From Rugalucina vietnamica (taxonomy: Eukaryota; Mollusca; Bivalvia; Lucinida; Lucinidae): a stretch of DNA of 64,000 bases. The position numbers were made by a program, and so were the translations under genes. Shown here in pieces: positions 54,085 to 64,000 of this stretch (positions are counted from its first letter, which is position 1; each line of letters starts with the position of its first letter). The stretch covers positions 15,288,048 through 15,352,047 of the forward strand of contig OZ024884.1 in the NCBI GenBank assembly GCA_964017185.1, written 5' to 3'. The notes under the pieces were generated by a model that had not been told where the DNA came from, made no database searches, and saw only the letters and a program-made list of their open reading frames with translations.

Positions 54085-54260
54085 GTAGCCCAGTAGCACA
54101 TGCATATATAGATTTAAGGACTTCGGACCGAGGGGTTCTGGGTTCGATACTCACTTTCGCCTTGCATTGTCCTTTTAACTTCCCATATTCCTGGTTTATA
54201 CCCAGGAAACGATTGTCCACGTCCTGAACTGACTGCAAAATATTGTATGGGGCGTTCTGT
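54085..54260 (+). mobile_element. Possible tRNA-derived SINE
   Basis: TAGCCCAGTAGCACATGC resembles an A-box region and GGGTTCGATACTC (about 54140) a B box; the spacing is tRNA-like. The 3' part (CTGGTTTATACCCAGG) is AT-poor. No tail or flanking duplication is certain. Confidence 0.45.
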
Positions 54261-54627
54261 CATAAACACCCTGTATTCCCGTAATTCAAACCACATTTCT
54301 TGTGGCGCAGATTGATGGAACATCACATGACACGTCACGAAAGGGAGTGATGTGATTAATAGCAGAATCAATTCAAAAATAACGTACTGTGAAACAATAT
54401 CAATTTGACAGCAGCCTGTAGACGGAATATTTCCATCGGTATTCCGTTAGACCTCTCCATACGACGGAAATGACTTCTATTGAGCCCTTAGTCGAAAATG
54501 AAAAATCATCGAAGACCCCAAAGAAATTGAAAATTATGTTATTTTATATCTTTTCTGACTGATAGGACTTAATTTATATATATTCCAGATGAAATATGGC
54601 GCAGATTCATAAAATGCTTCGTGTTTT

Positions 54628-55122
54628 CCATGCTGAGAACACCCTTTTATAAAATTAAGTGCGGTTACCCGAGAAACTAGGTGCTAACTCGGGTTTGATA
54701 AGGAAGTGAGGTTTTGAGGATTCCTGTTGATAACAGGTGGCTTTGATTCATCCTGTAGTAATTATTCCAATAAAATGCTGGGGTAGACAATGTCTGATAT
54801 CTGCTTAGTCATTAAAAGGTAATCTGATACCACAATCAAAAGATTGGAAAATATATAAAATTTAAGTTTTTAAGTTGTATAAAAATTTCAAGGCTATAGC
54901 TTTAAAGAGGGGGAAAATTTAATTGAATTTTGTTTTTCAAATGTTAAATTTGACCAACAAATAACAGTTTTAATACTTTGTTGAGGTAAAGAAAATGGGC
55001 AAAATACAGCTCGTAAATGTAGCTAAAGACTCTATGTGTTAATTAGTTCATTTACATAATAGGTGCATATCAGTGAGATAAGAATTCTTGTTTACAGATA
55101 TAAGAGATGTTCTCATCATGTG
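54628..55122 (+). repeat. ~490-bp interspersed repeat, copy 2
   Basis: Partner of 23263-23750 in the same order and orientation. It lies in the opsin intron and is non-coding. Confidence 0.8.
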
Positions 55123-55518
55123 TTGCAAATATCATATACGTCTATAAATAGATAAGGGGAGACTACTGTAAAATATGAGACAAAAACTAGAAAATCGATT
55201 GCTTTTTGCAAGTTTATTGAAATTCTGCAGGCTAACCAGATGTTTACTAAACGATTTATGCATTTTCTAACAAAACATAACAAAAATTCTAACAGTTATC
55301 ACATAATAAAGCAGTTATAAGCTTCTTACGAAATCCATAATCTGTTCGACCATAGTTTAAAGGCAACCTATGCTAAGCTGTCACGGGAGAGGAGCGAGGT
55401 CACGAAGTGTATTGGAGTGCAGGTTAGCCAGCTGATCTAAGCAGCCTGTAGCGAGGCAATGAAATTTTCAATATAGATTCTTGCCAAATCGCTCCAGCTT
55501 CCAATCACAACAGTCCAT
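55123..55518. other. No gene seen
   Basis: Opsin intron sequence. GGAGAGGAGCGAGGTCACGA near 55387 is more GC-rich than its surroundings. No repeat is recognised. Confidence 0.4.
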
Positions 55519-55791
55519 CATCAGGAAAACATGTCCCTGAAATGTATACTCCGTTTAACCCCACTTTTATATAGCATAAATGGAGTATGCAGGGATATAC
55601 TTATTTTTCTTAGTTTTGCTCCAAAACATAGATTGTGGGTACTCGTTAGAACCGCCTCGGAGTGGCGGTTCTAACGTGTACCCACGATCTAAGTTTTAAG
55701 CAATGATAAGAAAATAAAAATTGCTTCTTAAAATTTTCAAGTTTTATAACTGAAGAAAAATCAGTATATTACATGGGCATGTTTCGTAAGG
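55519..55791 (+). mobile_element. Palindromic MITE copy 12, in opsin intron
   Basis: From CATCAGGAAAACATGTCC to GGGCATGTTTCGTAAGG. The core is near 55620-55695, with a slightly altered tip (CGCCTCGGAGTGGCGG). It lies only 77 bp from the opsin exon's 5' splice site. Confidence 0.85.
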
Positions 55792-55868
55792 ATGCTGTTA
55801 TTACCTGTCGTGTGATATTGCACCAATCTATGCTGCAAAAATCACGGGTATACATGGTGAAACTTTAC

Positions 55869-55983
55869 CTATCATGATAAGAACAGTGATTGCAACACAT
55901 TTCTCTCTGCTCATCTGTTTCTTCTTTCGGCTGGTCTTCTTCAGTTTTCGTCCGATTTTTGTTTTCTTCGCTTCCTTCCTGAG
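55869..55983 (-). CDS. Opsin, penultimate exon (loop 3/TM6)
   Basis: This 115-nt exon lies between a TTTGTTTTCAG acceptor and an ATAG|GTAAAG donor. It encodes a very basic third cytoplasmic loop (LRKEAKKTKIGRKLKK, then RKKKQMSREK) and the start of TM6 (CVAITVLIMI). It ends in phase 1 and joins the 52653 exon to give IMIGAF. This loop contacts the G protein in opsins. It was too short to stand out as an open frame. The upstream exons with TM1-TM5 were not found up to 64000. Confidence 0.85.
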
Positions 55984-56135
55984 CTGAAAACAAACATAAC
56001 ATCGTTACTAATTATGCCAGCTAGTTTTCTTCTGCTTTCGTCCGATCTTTGTCTTTTCGCTTCCAACCAGAGCTGAAAACAAATATAATATCGTTACTTA
56101 TTATGCCAGCAAGTCTTCTTCAGCTTTCGTCCGAA
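55984..56135 (-). pseudogene. Tandem partial copies of the opsin exon
   Basis: A ~90-bp unit comprising the exon's first half, the acceptor and some intron is repeated upstream. GCTGAAAACAAATATAATAT and TTCTTCTGCTTTCGTCCGAT at 56025-56095 copy 55938-56005, and a third piece (CTTCTTCAGCTTTCGTCCGA) is at 56114-56133. The second copy has a CAG acceptor but a 1-nt frame change, so splicing to it would break the frame. Confidence 0.75.
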
Positions 56136-56187
56136 ACATTACAGTTGTAAAAACGTAACGACTCAATGATTTTAAGTTGAAGAATGA

Positions 56188-57255
56188 ATATGTCTTTTTA
56201 GCTCATCTGAGCCGAAGGCTCATGGGAAGCTTCTATGATGATACTCGAGCCGGCATTCGTGGGTGCGTGTGTGTGTGCGTCCGTTCACATTTTCAAAGAT
56301 CTTCTTCTCTGAAACCGCTTGGCCAATCAAAACCATATTTTATACGAAACATCAATGGGAAGGGGGAAGGGGGAATCAATGTATAAACATGTATACATAA
56401 ATAATTCAGGTCACATGACCAAGATGGCCGCCAAGCCTATGTATGGCAAAAACCTTTCAAAAATCTTCTATTTCTTCTTCAGAAGCGATGGACCGATATC
56501 AACGAAACTTGCCATGAAGCATAAACGACTAAAGTACTACAATGTGTACATAAATCTTCTCCTCCCAGCGGGCACATGACGTCATATCAACGTCGATGCG
56601 ACGTCATGACGTCGCATCGACGTCGATCTGACGTCATTATGACATCATGTGCCTGCTGGGCTCTGTAACCGCTTGGCCAACCAAGACCAAGGTTTAAGTA
56701 ATCATCAATGGGAAGGGAGAGCCAATGTGTATATAAAAATAGATCTTATGACAAAGATGGCTGCCCGGTCCATAGATACAAATATCTTCTTCTCAGGAAC
56801 CAGTAAACCAATTTCAAAGTAGCATTGAAGACTAAAGTATTACAATGTGTAAATAAATCATGACCCTGTGGTTACCTTGACCTATTTTACTGCAAGTTCA
56901 ACATAGGTTAAGCATGCATTTGAATACTTAAAACTATAGGGAAAATATTGCAGGAAATGGGCAGTCAAACTGAATATTTATTATTCTTAGAAGAATTGAA
57001 CCCCAGGGTCTTATCTGTCACAAAGCCGAGTCAATATATGTGTATATTATCATGATATTCAAACATCTCCTTTGTACCCGCTTAGCCAATCAAAGCCAAA
57101 TTTTATAAGAAGCATCTATAGGAAGAGGGAACCAAATATGTATATAAAAACCAAAGTCACTTTGACCAAGATGGCCGCCGTGCCCATATAATGTAATCCA
57201 CCCAACTACTTTTCGTTCTTTTATCCAGTGACTGTGCTTCTTGAATCTCAGATGA
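56188..57255 (+). repeat. Mollusc repeat starting TTTTTAGCTCATCTGAGCC
   Basis: Begins TTTTTAGCTCATCTGAGCC then GAAGGCTCATGGG, includes a GTGTGTGTGCGT tract, and repeats the GCTTGGCCAATCAAAACC module at about 56318, 56678 and 57081 with GATGGCCGCC after each. It ends GAATCTCAGATGAGAGGGCT, roughly inverted to its start. The same modules form 50066-51029. Blocks like this are familiar in bivalve genomes. Confidence 0.7.
56574..56660. mobile_element. 87-bp palindromic MITE rich in ACGTCA
   Basis: CCCAGCGGGCACATGACGTC at the left and GACATCATGTGCCTGCTGGG at the right are inverted, and the whole element is nearly one palindrome around GACGTCATGACGTC. It is inserted in the repeat above. Similar CCCAGC...GACGTC elements are known to me from several animal phyla. 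Confidence 0.8.
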
Positions 57256-57284
57256 GAGGGCTACTTGTTTGTTTTTGTTCAAAA

Positions 57285-57425
57285 AGTAGATGGTCGGTAC
57301 ACGTCGGAACTGCTTTGACACGGGGTTATATTAAGTAAACACAGCCTATGTTTTAAGCCCACTATATACACCAATTTTACAATATCATTTAGGACGTATG
57401 GGGCTATACATGTTATCCTGATGGA
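57285..57425 (-). mobile_element. Palindromic MITE copy 13 (degenerate)
   Basis: TTTTGTTCAAAAAGTAGATGG, GGTACACGTCGGAACTG, CAGCCTATGTTTTAAG and the end CATGTTATCCTGATGG keep the family order. Confidence 0.6.
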
Positions 57426-58225
57426 GACAGGAAATATAAGTGGACCTCAAAAAAAATATTGATAATGGCTTACGCATCAGTTTTGCTCATTACTCAACAA
57501 GTCATAGTATTACTTACTTATTCGCAAAAGAAACGCGAAAAGAATAAATACGAGTGTTTTTTTTTCTCCCTATGTCACCATTTATATTAGTGATATTTAT
57601 CTCGATAGTCCCGTTAATTTTCTTTCACAGAATTTGAAAATCATGACGTTAAGACATAAGCTTGTTTGGTTGCTTCGAAAAAAAGGTACCCCCCATTTCC
57701 GAAGTTCATCTGGTTAGCCTTCACTCCGCTCATTTTCTGTACCTCGCTCCACTTTTGCTAGACGGTATATCAAAACACCGATGGGAATACCGCGTCTACA
57801 TTTAATTATTCTGCAAAAATTTGCAAACTGAAACCAATATTCAAAAGTCAAATATTCGAAAGTCATGGGAGTTACATAATCAAATCAAAGAACGTTATGT
57901 ATCCTTCGATGCTTATTTCTTGTACGTGACGTCTATTATCTTTGACCTAAGTTGACAAATAGACGTAGTCTACTCAAAATCTTTTAGTGCCAAAAGACTG
58001 ACCCACTAAACAGACATCTACAGACTCGCAACATGATATGCCATAATGTGCCTGTAAAGTATGAGGCTGATATAAACAGAAAAAAAAAAAAAAAAAAAAT
58101 ACATCCACTGGTAAAGATGAAAGTGACATTTTCCACATCGATTTATACAATTTCTTTAGTAGAGATCCGGTCACTACATCGCCATTTTTTTAGTAATGAT
58201 GTGTTTTAGGTGCAATTTGTAAGGT
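57426..58225. other. No gene seen
   Basis: Contains an A-run at 58079-58099. The minus frame 57974-58174 overlaps it and is not a gene. Confidence 0.4.
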
Positions 58226-58520
58226 GCTATTACATTTGCGCACATTTTCCAAAAAAATCGTTTGCGCACAGTTTTCATTTGCGCGCAGAAATGTATATCA
58301 TTTGCGCACAGTTTTAGTGTTACATTTGCGCACATTTTTGCACCTATTACTTCGCCAGCTGCTGATATTTTATTATATCAAGGTACAATAAAAATCCGGT
58401 GTGCGCAAATGTAACATTTACCTGGTGATATTATGTGCGCAAATGAATATGTTTACCTGGGAAAATTGTGTGCGCAAATGAACCACTTTCTTTCAAAAAT
58501 GTGCGCAAATGTGCTGCCAC
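58226..58520. mobile_element. MITE-like cluster of TTTGCGCACA motifs
   Basis: Left half: five forward TTTGCGCACA or TTTGCGCGCA motifs (about 58235, 58260, 58288, 58309, 58327). Right half: four inverted TGTGCGCAAA or close forms (about 58400, 58434, 58470, 58500). Ends ACATTTGCGCACATTTT and AAAATGTGCGCAAATGT are inverted. No coding capacity; the frame 58433-58645 runs through it by chance. Confidence 0.8.
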
Positions 58521-59491
58521 ATGAGCTCGTACAGAAACGCCATAGCATCGTTATAATAAAAATACTACTTAAGTCGATTTTTCGTATGATTGTTACTTAC
58601 ACTAAAAACGTTTTAGCTATATCACTGAAAATTCCATCAAAATAAATGATCCTTTTTAGAAAACACGGTTTGAATATTTCGTATTTCTTTTGCGAATAAA
58701 TGTAAACATATTTCTGTGTTCGTTACTTGTACTTAGGCTTGTGAAATCTAGTCTACATGCACCCTTTGGGTCGGACTGCGTGTAATTCACTTTTGCCCCT
58801 CATTCAAGAAACCCTAATGAAACGTCTTTTACAAATGTATTTCAAGGCTTGATTTTTAGAGAACGCTTTTCGTCTTTTAAAAGCAATCTTAAATTAAGCT
58901 TTAGTTACAAATTTGCACTAGCGGAAATAGCATTCATTGACCAAACGTAATGGGCAGACGAATTAATAGATTTTCGTCTGAAAGTTGTCTTTTGTAGATA
59001 GCAATTAAATGTTATCAGATGCAAATACTGATGAAAGTTTAAGCGAACCAAATAAAGCAGATATACGTCCTCTTTGCTGTATGACCTAGTATACGTTTCA
59101 TCTTGTACGCCGAATAATTGCACTTCTTATAAATTCGGCCAGTGAAAAATACACGGGCTACTTGATGCCTCTGTGCAAGGTTGATATCAGACTGACCATC
59201 TGAATACCAGGCCCCGAGGTTATGAAATTATTTCATGCTCATGCTCAACTCAGCTGAGACAAAAAATATCCTAATTGTTGGCATTTTTAACATTTATGAG
59301 CAGGATAAATTACTAGTTTTTGAGTTTTGAACCTGAATTTTCCACTAATATTGGCTAATTCAGTACAAAGTATTTATGAGCAGTCAAAATTGTATGCCAA
59401 GCTGAGCTGAGCTTGAAAAAAAAATCTCGAGGCCAGTTTAACAACTTTGATGGCATGAGTCCTCCCAAACGTTTAATTAAACCATTAAAAT
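58521..59491. other. No gene seen
   Basis: AGCTGAG motifs are inverted around 59240-59415 (ATGCTCAACTCAGCTGAGAC and AAGCTGAGCTGAGCTTG). The minus frame 58905-59123 is not recognised. Confidence 0.4.
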
Positions 59492-59760
59492 CATTACGAA
59501 AACCTGCCCATGCAATAAACAGAGATTTTTTGTGCTTTACAAATTGAAAATTTTCAGCTAAAATTTTTTGATATTTTTCTTATTTTTGCTCAAAACATAG
59601 ATTGTGGGTACCGCCTTGCCGAGGCGGTTCTAACGAGTACCCACAATCTATGTTTTGGAGCAAAAATAAGAAAAATAGGTATACCCCTGCAAAACCCAGT
59701 TTCGCTATATAAAAGTGGGGTTCAAGGGGGTATACATCACACGGACGTATTTTCGTGATG
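59492..59760 (-). mobile_element. Palindromic MITE copy 14
   Basis: From CATTACGAAAACCTGCCC to GGACGTATTTTCGTGATG. One arm of the core is shortened (GGGTACCGCCTTGCCGAGG) while the other is whole. Confidence 0.85.
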
Positions 59761-60112
59761 TGTTTATTGGTTGTTGTGGATTATGATATACTGCAGTTAG
59801 TTGTTCAGTCCTCGTGATGACTCTTGAAGTGGCGTTTAGAATATTTGGTGGGACAACTTGCGATGGCTAATTTCTTTTGTGCCTGATAACGAATTTACCG
59901 TCAGTTCATTTATACCGCTGGAAAGCTTAATTGAACTTTTTGTTACAAATTGCTTTAATTTCTTTCACGAACATGTCTCTTTCTTAGAAAGCTAGACAAA
60001 TTTGGCTTGAAGAATTGCAAAACCGGTAGCGGTTGTCGAAAAACTCGACGTGACAGGTAGACGAATTAAAAGGGTTTTGTCTGAAAGATTGCATTAACTA
60101 TCAGTAGGTCAG
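59761..60112. other. No gene seen
   Basis: No repeat or open frame is recognised. Confidence 0.4.
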
Positions 60113-60342
60113 CATCAGGAAAACATGTTCATAAAATGTATACCCAATTCAACCTCAATTTTATAAAGCAAAACTGTGGTGTGATGGGGTATATTATTTT
60201 TGTGGTTTTTGAACATGAATTGTGGGTACTTGACGGGGCGGTTCTAACATGTATCAAGGTTTTGCTCAAAAATATTTAAAAAAGAAAAAAAAATCCAGCG
60301 AACTTTTTATTTTTATTTTTACTCCTGAACAAGTTTTGCGAG
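60113..60342 (+). mobile_element. Palindromic MITE copy 15 (degenerate)
   Basis: CATCAGGAAAACATGTTC, ATTTTATAAAGCAAAACTG, GAATTGTGGGTACTTGACGG and a collapsed core; the right end is decayed into ACAAGTTTTGCGAGCG. Confidence 0.65.
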
Positions 60343-60378
60343 CGAGCGCGCGCGCGTGTGTGTGTTGTTGTTGTTGTG
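60338..60378. repeat. CG/TG/TTG microsatellite
   Basis: GCGAGCGAGCGCGCGCGCGT runs into GTGTGTGTG and TTGTTGTTGTTG. Confidence 0.9.
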
Positions 60379-60559
60379 TTGCGTGATAGATACATGTAAA
60401 ATCTACAACTTAATTTATTTTGAGCTACCTTATTCGTTCTAATTAGTGCACATGCTCCAATAAGGGGACACCAATGACTTTTCCGAAGTTCCAGTGATTA
60501 AGAGCACACTCCGAGGCAAAATGTCGATATTTTACACCAGATCTCTTTCATCGTTTATA

Positions 60560-61060
60560 CTAGTATACTCTTTGGCTCCATGTTGCCATATCTATAGGAC
60601 TACTGAGGAGGCTTAAGTAGCCGAAACCGCGGTTTGGCCAAACACCTGTCTCATTAATATGGCACTGCTCTTAAAGGATCTCGGTTTTAATTTATTTGCT
60701 ATTACTGCAGCTGGTGGTGTGCAGTGTGGCGGCCCTAAAGCGTCTTCCCGTACACCATCCATAGTGCAGATTATGTTTTCCATTCTGGTCCTTTGAGATC
60801 AGTGAGGGTATTCTGAGAAATCCGAAAATTAGTTTTGGTTTAGAGTCATTTTCTTACCAACGTTTAATATATTTTGGCCCCATTTAGATTATACTAGATT
60901 TTGTTTTGACTACCACGTTGAAAGACGCAAAATTACAGTAATTCTCTGGCTCCATGTTGCCAAATCTATAGGGTCACTGAGGAGGCTTAAGTAGCCCAAC
61001 CCCTTTCTCATTAATATCTCAAAGGATCTCGGTTTTAATTTATTTGAATGTAAAATATTG
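60560..61060. repeat. Direct repeat around GGCTCCATGTTGCC
   Basis: 60573-60705 and 60951-61050 share GGCTCCATGTTGCC, TATCTATAGG/AATCTATAGG, CACTGAGGAGGCTTAAGTAG and AAAGGATCTCGGTTTTAATT. A third piece is at 10893-10970, and complements are at 14770 and 15075-15135. No gene is seen. Confidence 0.75.
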
Positions 61061-62650
61061 GAATACTTAAAATACGATAACTTTTTCTTTAATTTTAGAC
61101 ATACTCTGATAAGTAGTTAAGTGTTGTTTTGGTTATGGTAATAGTGTGCGCTAATTGAAATGGAATCTTATATATGTTTTAGAGGCACATTTGAAAAACT
61201 AAGCGCACAGTGCGCTAATAAGAACGAATACGGTAATTTAGAAAACCCAACGTGAAGTTTCTTACCAACTAAATATTATTACGATCATCGACGGCATATT
61301 GCAACAAGAGACTCCCCTTTCGTCTTACGAGAGCAATTACCAGACATTAGACAATTTATTCTGTCATATCATACTCGATGAATTAGTTTTGAAATGGTAG
61401 AATCATAATGAAATGTCATTTTATGTATAGTTAAACGAGATGCTTCAATTATTTTACCATGGGGTTTTTTCAGACAACAGAACACTGCCAATTTATTTAT
61501 CAAAATCGTGCCAGTATAAAATGGTACTCGTTTGCATCTTGAGATGGCCGTTCAAGTTAGGCCACCTCTGAAACTACAATGTTTTCAAAGTGAGGTCATA
61601 CCGTATTGCGATAGTAAATATACTGTTTTTGCCTGAACTTTAAGTCTGATATGCCAATAAACTGTCACCAGGTGGAAGAATAGACATGAAACAAATGACC
61701 ATTGTAATGAAATAGATGTGATCATGCCTACACAATATAGGGCACGTTTTCATTGATGTACATTGTAAAAGAAATTCCTATACTGTCGAGTAATAAAATT
61801 GCATCAATGATGTATCTATCGAAAATACAATTCATTCTTGCATATGCTAAAATTGATATTTGCACATGAATGGGTAAGTCTCTCATTTTTGACAGAATAA
61901 TATTCAATTTGTTGAAATTGTAAAATTTCAATGTCGTTTTAATTTGATTTTTTTCTAAGATTTGTATTGCTGCCTACGGGGCTGCCTACATTAGAGCAAG
62001 TCTTGGGCAAATTCTCATGTTAAAGAGACTGAAATTAGATCCCATCTGAAGGAAATAGTGAGCCACAAAATAATGTGATTCCATTCCAATGTTAAAATTA
62101 ATGTAAGTTTATCTTGGATTCCAATAGGAATTTGAAATTGTTATGGTTAATAGGTATGTTATAATCCTTTCACGTTTGCCACTTTAAAATGACGTAATAA
62201 AAATGTGTATGAAAACCCCCACCAAAAAAAAAAAAAAAAAAAACACCTGAAAACAGTCATTCAGAGGCAAATATAATGATAAAGTGAAAATCGTATGATA
62301 AAGTGAAAATCATATGGATATTATGATCCAGTTGAGTTCCTCAAGAACTATTCCGCCTCTTGGAGATTACCAAGGTAAGCAGGTTAGCCATATCGGTGAA
62401 AGTAACAAGAGATACCCATAGCAAAATAAACTTAGCTTTATTATTTTTCGCCCTAAAATCTTAAAACGAATAATTTGATTATTGAATTTCACTTTTACAT
62501 CAGGAAAAATGACCGACCCGTTAAAATATACAGTGAAAATCACTATGGGCTACTCGACGCAGGTCATCGTACATAAGCCAGTGTTAACTTGTTTATCGTA
62601 GCTGTTTATTATATTCATCATCATCTCGTGCGTTCTGCATTTCCATTATA
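61061..62650. other. No gene seen
   Basis: Includes an A-run at 62225-62243 and a direct duplication ATGATAAAGTGAAAATCGTATG near 62275-62310. The minus frame 61728-61931 is not recognised and has no exon context. Confidence 0.4.
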
Positions 62651-63620
62651 CGAGGGGGATTCAAAAAGTTCGAGGAAAAGTGCTGCCAAATTGTTAGTTT
62701 TCATGGGAAATTCACGATCTCTATGCATGTTGTACATAAACATATTGTTAACATATGAACAAAATTTGAATAAAATCGGATGAAAATTAGGCATTATAGG
62801 CATTAAATCACGTGCGTTTCTAAGGTAACAACAGTAAAACCGGCCCAACGTCATAACAACGTCATGCTATACGCATTCATGCCGTTGTTGGCTAGCTCTT
62901 AAGCATTTTTGGAATCTACCTGGCATACGGGCGCCTAATTGTTAGTTCTGTGTGTATAATGCGGTGAATTGTGCCGAAACTACAATTCGATATGTTGTGT
63001 ATTTCACGAATTCTACTCTTTTCTATCACGACGATCATTTTCAAATATGACGTTATTTGACGTTACGCTGCGCGAGTCGACATGGACGTTTTCCTGGTCG
63101 TGTAGAAGTCATGCATACTACTTGTTGATTGCCGTTTTCTTTATTTCCTTGTTGTCATATGCGCTTTCTGCTCTTAGCAGTGTTTCTTTCTTTTATAGTC
63201 AGTTCAAAACACACAATTAATCGAATACCGTTGTTCCCTTCGCATTTTAGGCATACCCACTAAACAATATGGCGGCTTTACGCCCAAATGACGTCACACA
63301 CTTACATGACGTCATGTGCTCATCGCAAACATATTGAACTTTGCTCATACTAAGTTTGTTGAAAAAAGCTTGGTAAACTATCAAATGCAACGTCATCATT
63401 AAACATCGACTTTTTGCCAAAATGAACAAAAGTGGGCCGGTAATCGTGATGTACGGTTTCCATAGCAACCACTGTTAGCATCGTATTCATGCCAGAGCAG
63501 CACAATTAGCTGTATAAGTACAAATTATGTTTGTCTGTATAACTGTAATAGTTTAATTCAGCTGATTTAGAAAATAAGAATATGATGGCACTTTTCCGCG
63601 AACTTTTTGAACGCCCTTCG
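62651..63620. mobile_element. Mariner-like TA-flanked element, no transposase
   Basis: Left CGAGGGGGATTCAAAAAGTT and right AACTTTTTGAACGCCCTTCG are inverted with few mismatches; TA flanks both ends (62649-62650 and 63621-63622). The interior (970 bp) keeps weak inverted matches such as ACCGGCCCAA and GGGCCGGTAA but no transposase frame. Confidence 0.8.
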
Positions 63621-63622
63621 TA

Positions 63623-63842
63623 TATTGCTATTGTATATTGCTAATGCAATATACACTGTACAGTGATTCTTTCACCTTCAAAAATGATGAAAATTTCATT
63701 GGAAATGTTTTGTTATTTTTCTTATTTTTGCTCAAAATATAGATTGTGGGTACACGTTAGAACCGCCTCGGCATATCCCAGTTTTGCTATATAAAAGTGG
63801 GGTATAAGGGGGTATATATTGTACAGACATGTTGTCCTGATG
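63623..63842 (-). mobile_element. Palindromic MITE copy 16, core half deleted
   Basis: GCAATATACACTG, TTATTTTTGCTCAAAATATA and GTTAGAACCGCCTCGGCATA: the right palindrome arm is missing, and the sequence jumps to CCCAGTTTTGCTATATAAAA. It ends ACATGTTGTCCTGATG. Confidence 0.75.
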
Positions 63843-64000
63843 TTATCTAAAGGCTCAGTATAACAAGACGGTGGTAAACACAATGTTTCGCTATTGCTAT
63901 TTGCGCTACCCATGCACTCTCTGTACATGTACCGACGTTTTCAATTCAATAATAGAGAGGTTGAGAAAATGAACTTGTAACTTGTACGTGTACGTGTAGA
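63843..64000. other. Right edge, nothing recognised
   Basis: AT-rich with repeated GTACGTGTA at the end. The minus frame 63722-63928 is largely MITE sequence. Confidence 0.4.

Noticed and set aside
61728-61931. Minus-strand frame as an upstream opsin exon
   Set aside because: It lacks transmembrane opsin motifs such as a DRY-like triplet or TM3-TM5 signatures, and has no matching splice sites.

Overview
This is an animal genome window, AT-rich and almost entirely made of repeats. The best guess is a bivalve mollusc, probably a heterodont; the species cannot be fixed from the sequence. The guess rests on three things: opsin exons with spliced introns, a Penelope-like reverse transcriptase of a kind common in mollusc genomes, and short inverted-repeat elements of types I know from bivalves (TGAGCCGCC termini; a block containing AGCTCATCTGAGCC). 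There are no prokaryotic genes, no CRISPR array, and no complete intact gene.

Host coding sequence is limited to opsin pieces. On the minus strand, exon 55869-55983 (third cytoplasmic loop and start of TM6) splices in phase 1 to the terminal exon 51566-52653 (rest of TM6, TM7 with the retinal lysine, long Ser/Thr-rich tail). On the plus strand there is an intact terminal exon at 20756-21243, and a decayed copy at 33921-34181 plus 34597-34690 that has lost NPxxY. The upstream opsin exons were not found and probably lie outside the window.

Layout. 1-7.7 kb is an old duplicated segment carrying a nested pile of insertions: a palindromic MITE interrupted by a 5'-truncated LINE and by a broken Penelope-like element (PLE). 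7.7-9.6 kb is a second PLE inside another copy of the same MITE. 9.6-12.4 kb holds a diverged copy of the segment, a 33-bp minisatellite and a TGAGCCGCC MITE. 13.5-21.3 kb holds a 198-bp satellite, several TA-flanked non-autonomous transposons and an opsin exon. 21.3-26.3 kb holds more MITEs and further copies of the duplicated segment. 26.3-30 kb holds a GC-rich repeat, a long-TIR mariner-like element, and a Tc1-like element inserted in a PLE tail. 30.2-34.7 kb is a diverged copy of 15.6-21.3 kb, with a 1.6-kb foldback. 35-41 kb has SINEs, mariner-like elements and a piggyBac-like MITE nested in a TA-flanked element. 41.77-46.90 kb is one 5.1-kb palindromic element whose right arm carries an amplified alternating ~355-bp repeat and a 624-bp insertion. 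47-64 kb holds the minus-strand opsin gene end, more MITEs and mollusc repeats.

The main pattern is nested transposition onto local segmental duplications. Because paralogous empty sites survive in the window, several insertion boundaries and their order can be read directly. No database search was possible, so family names other than opsin, LINE and PLE are inferences from termini and target duplications.
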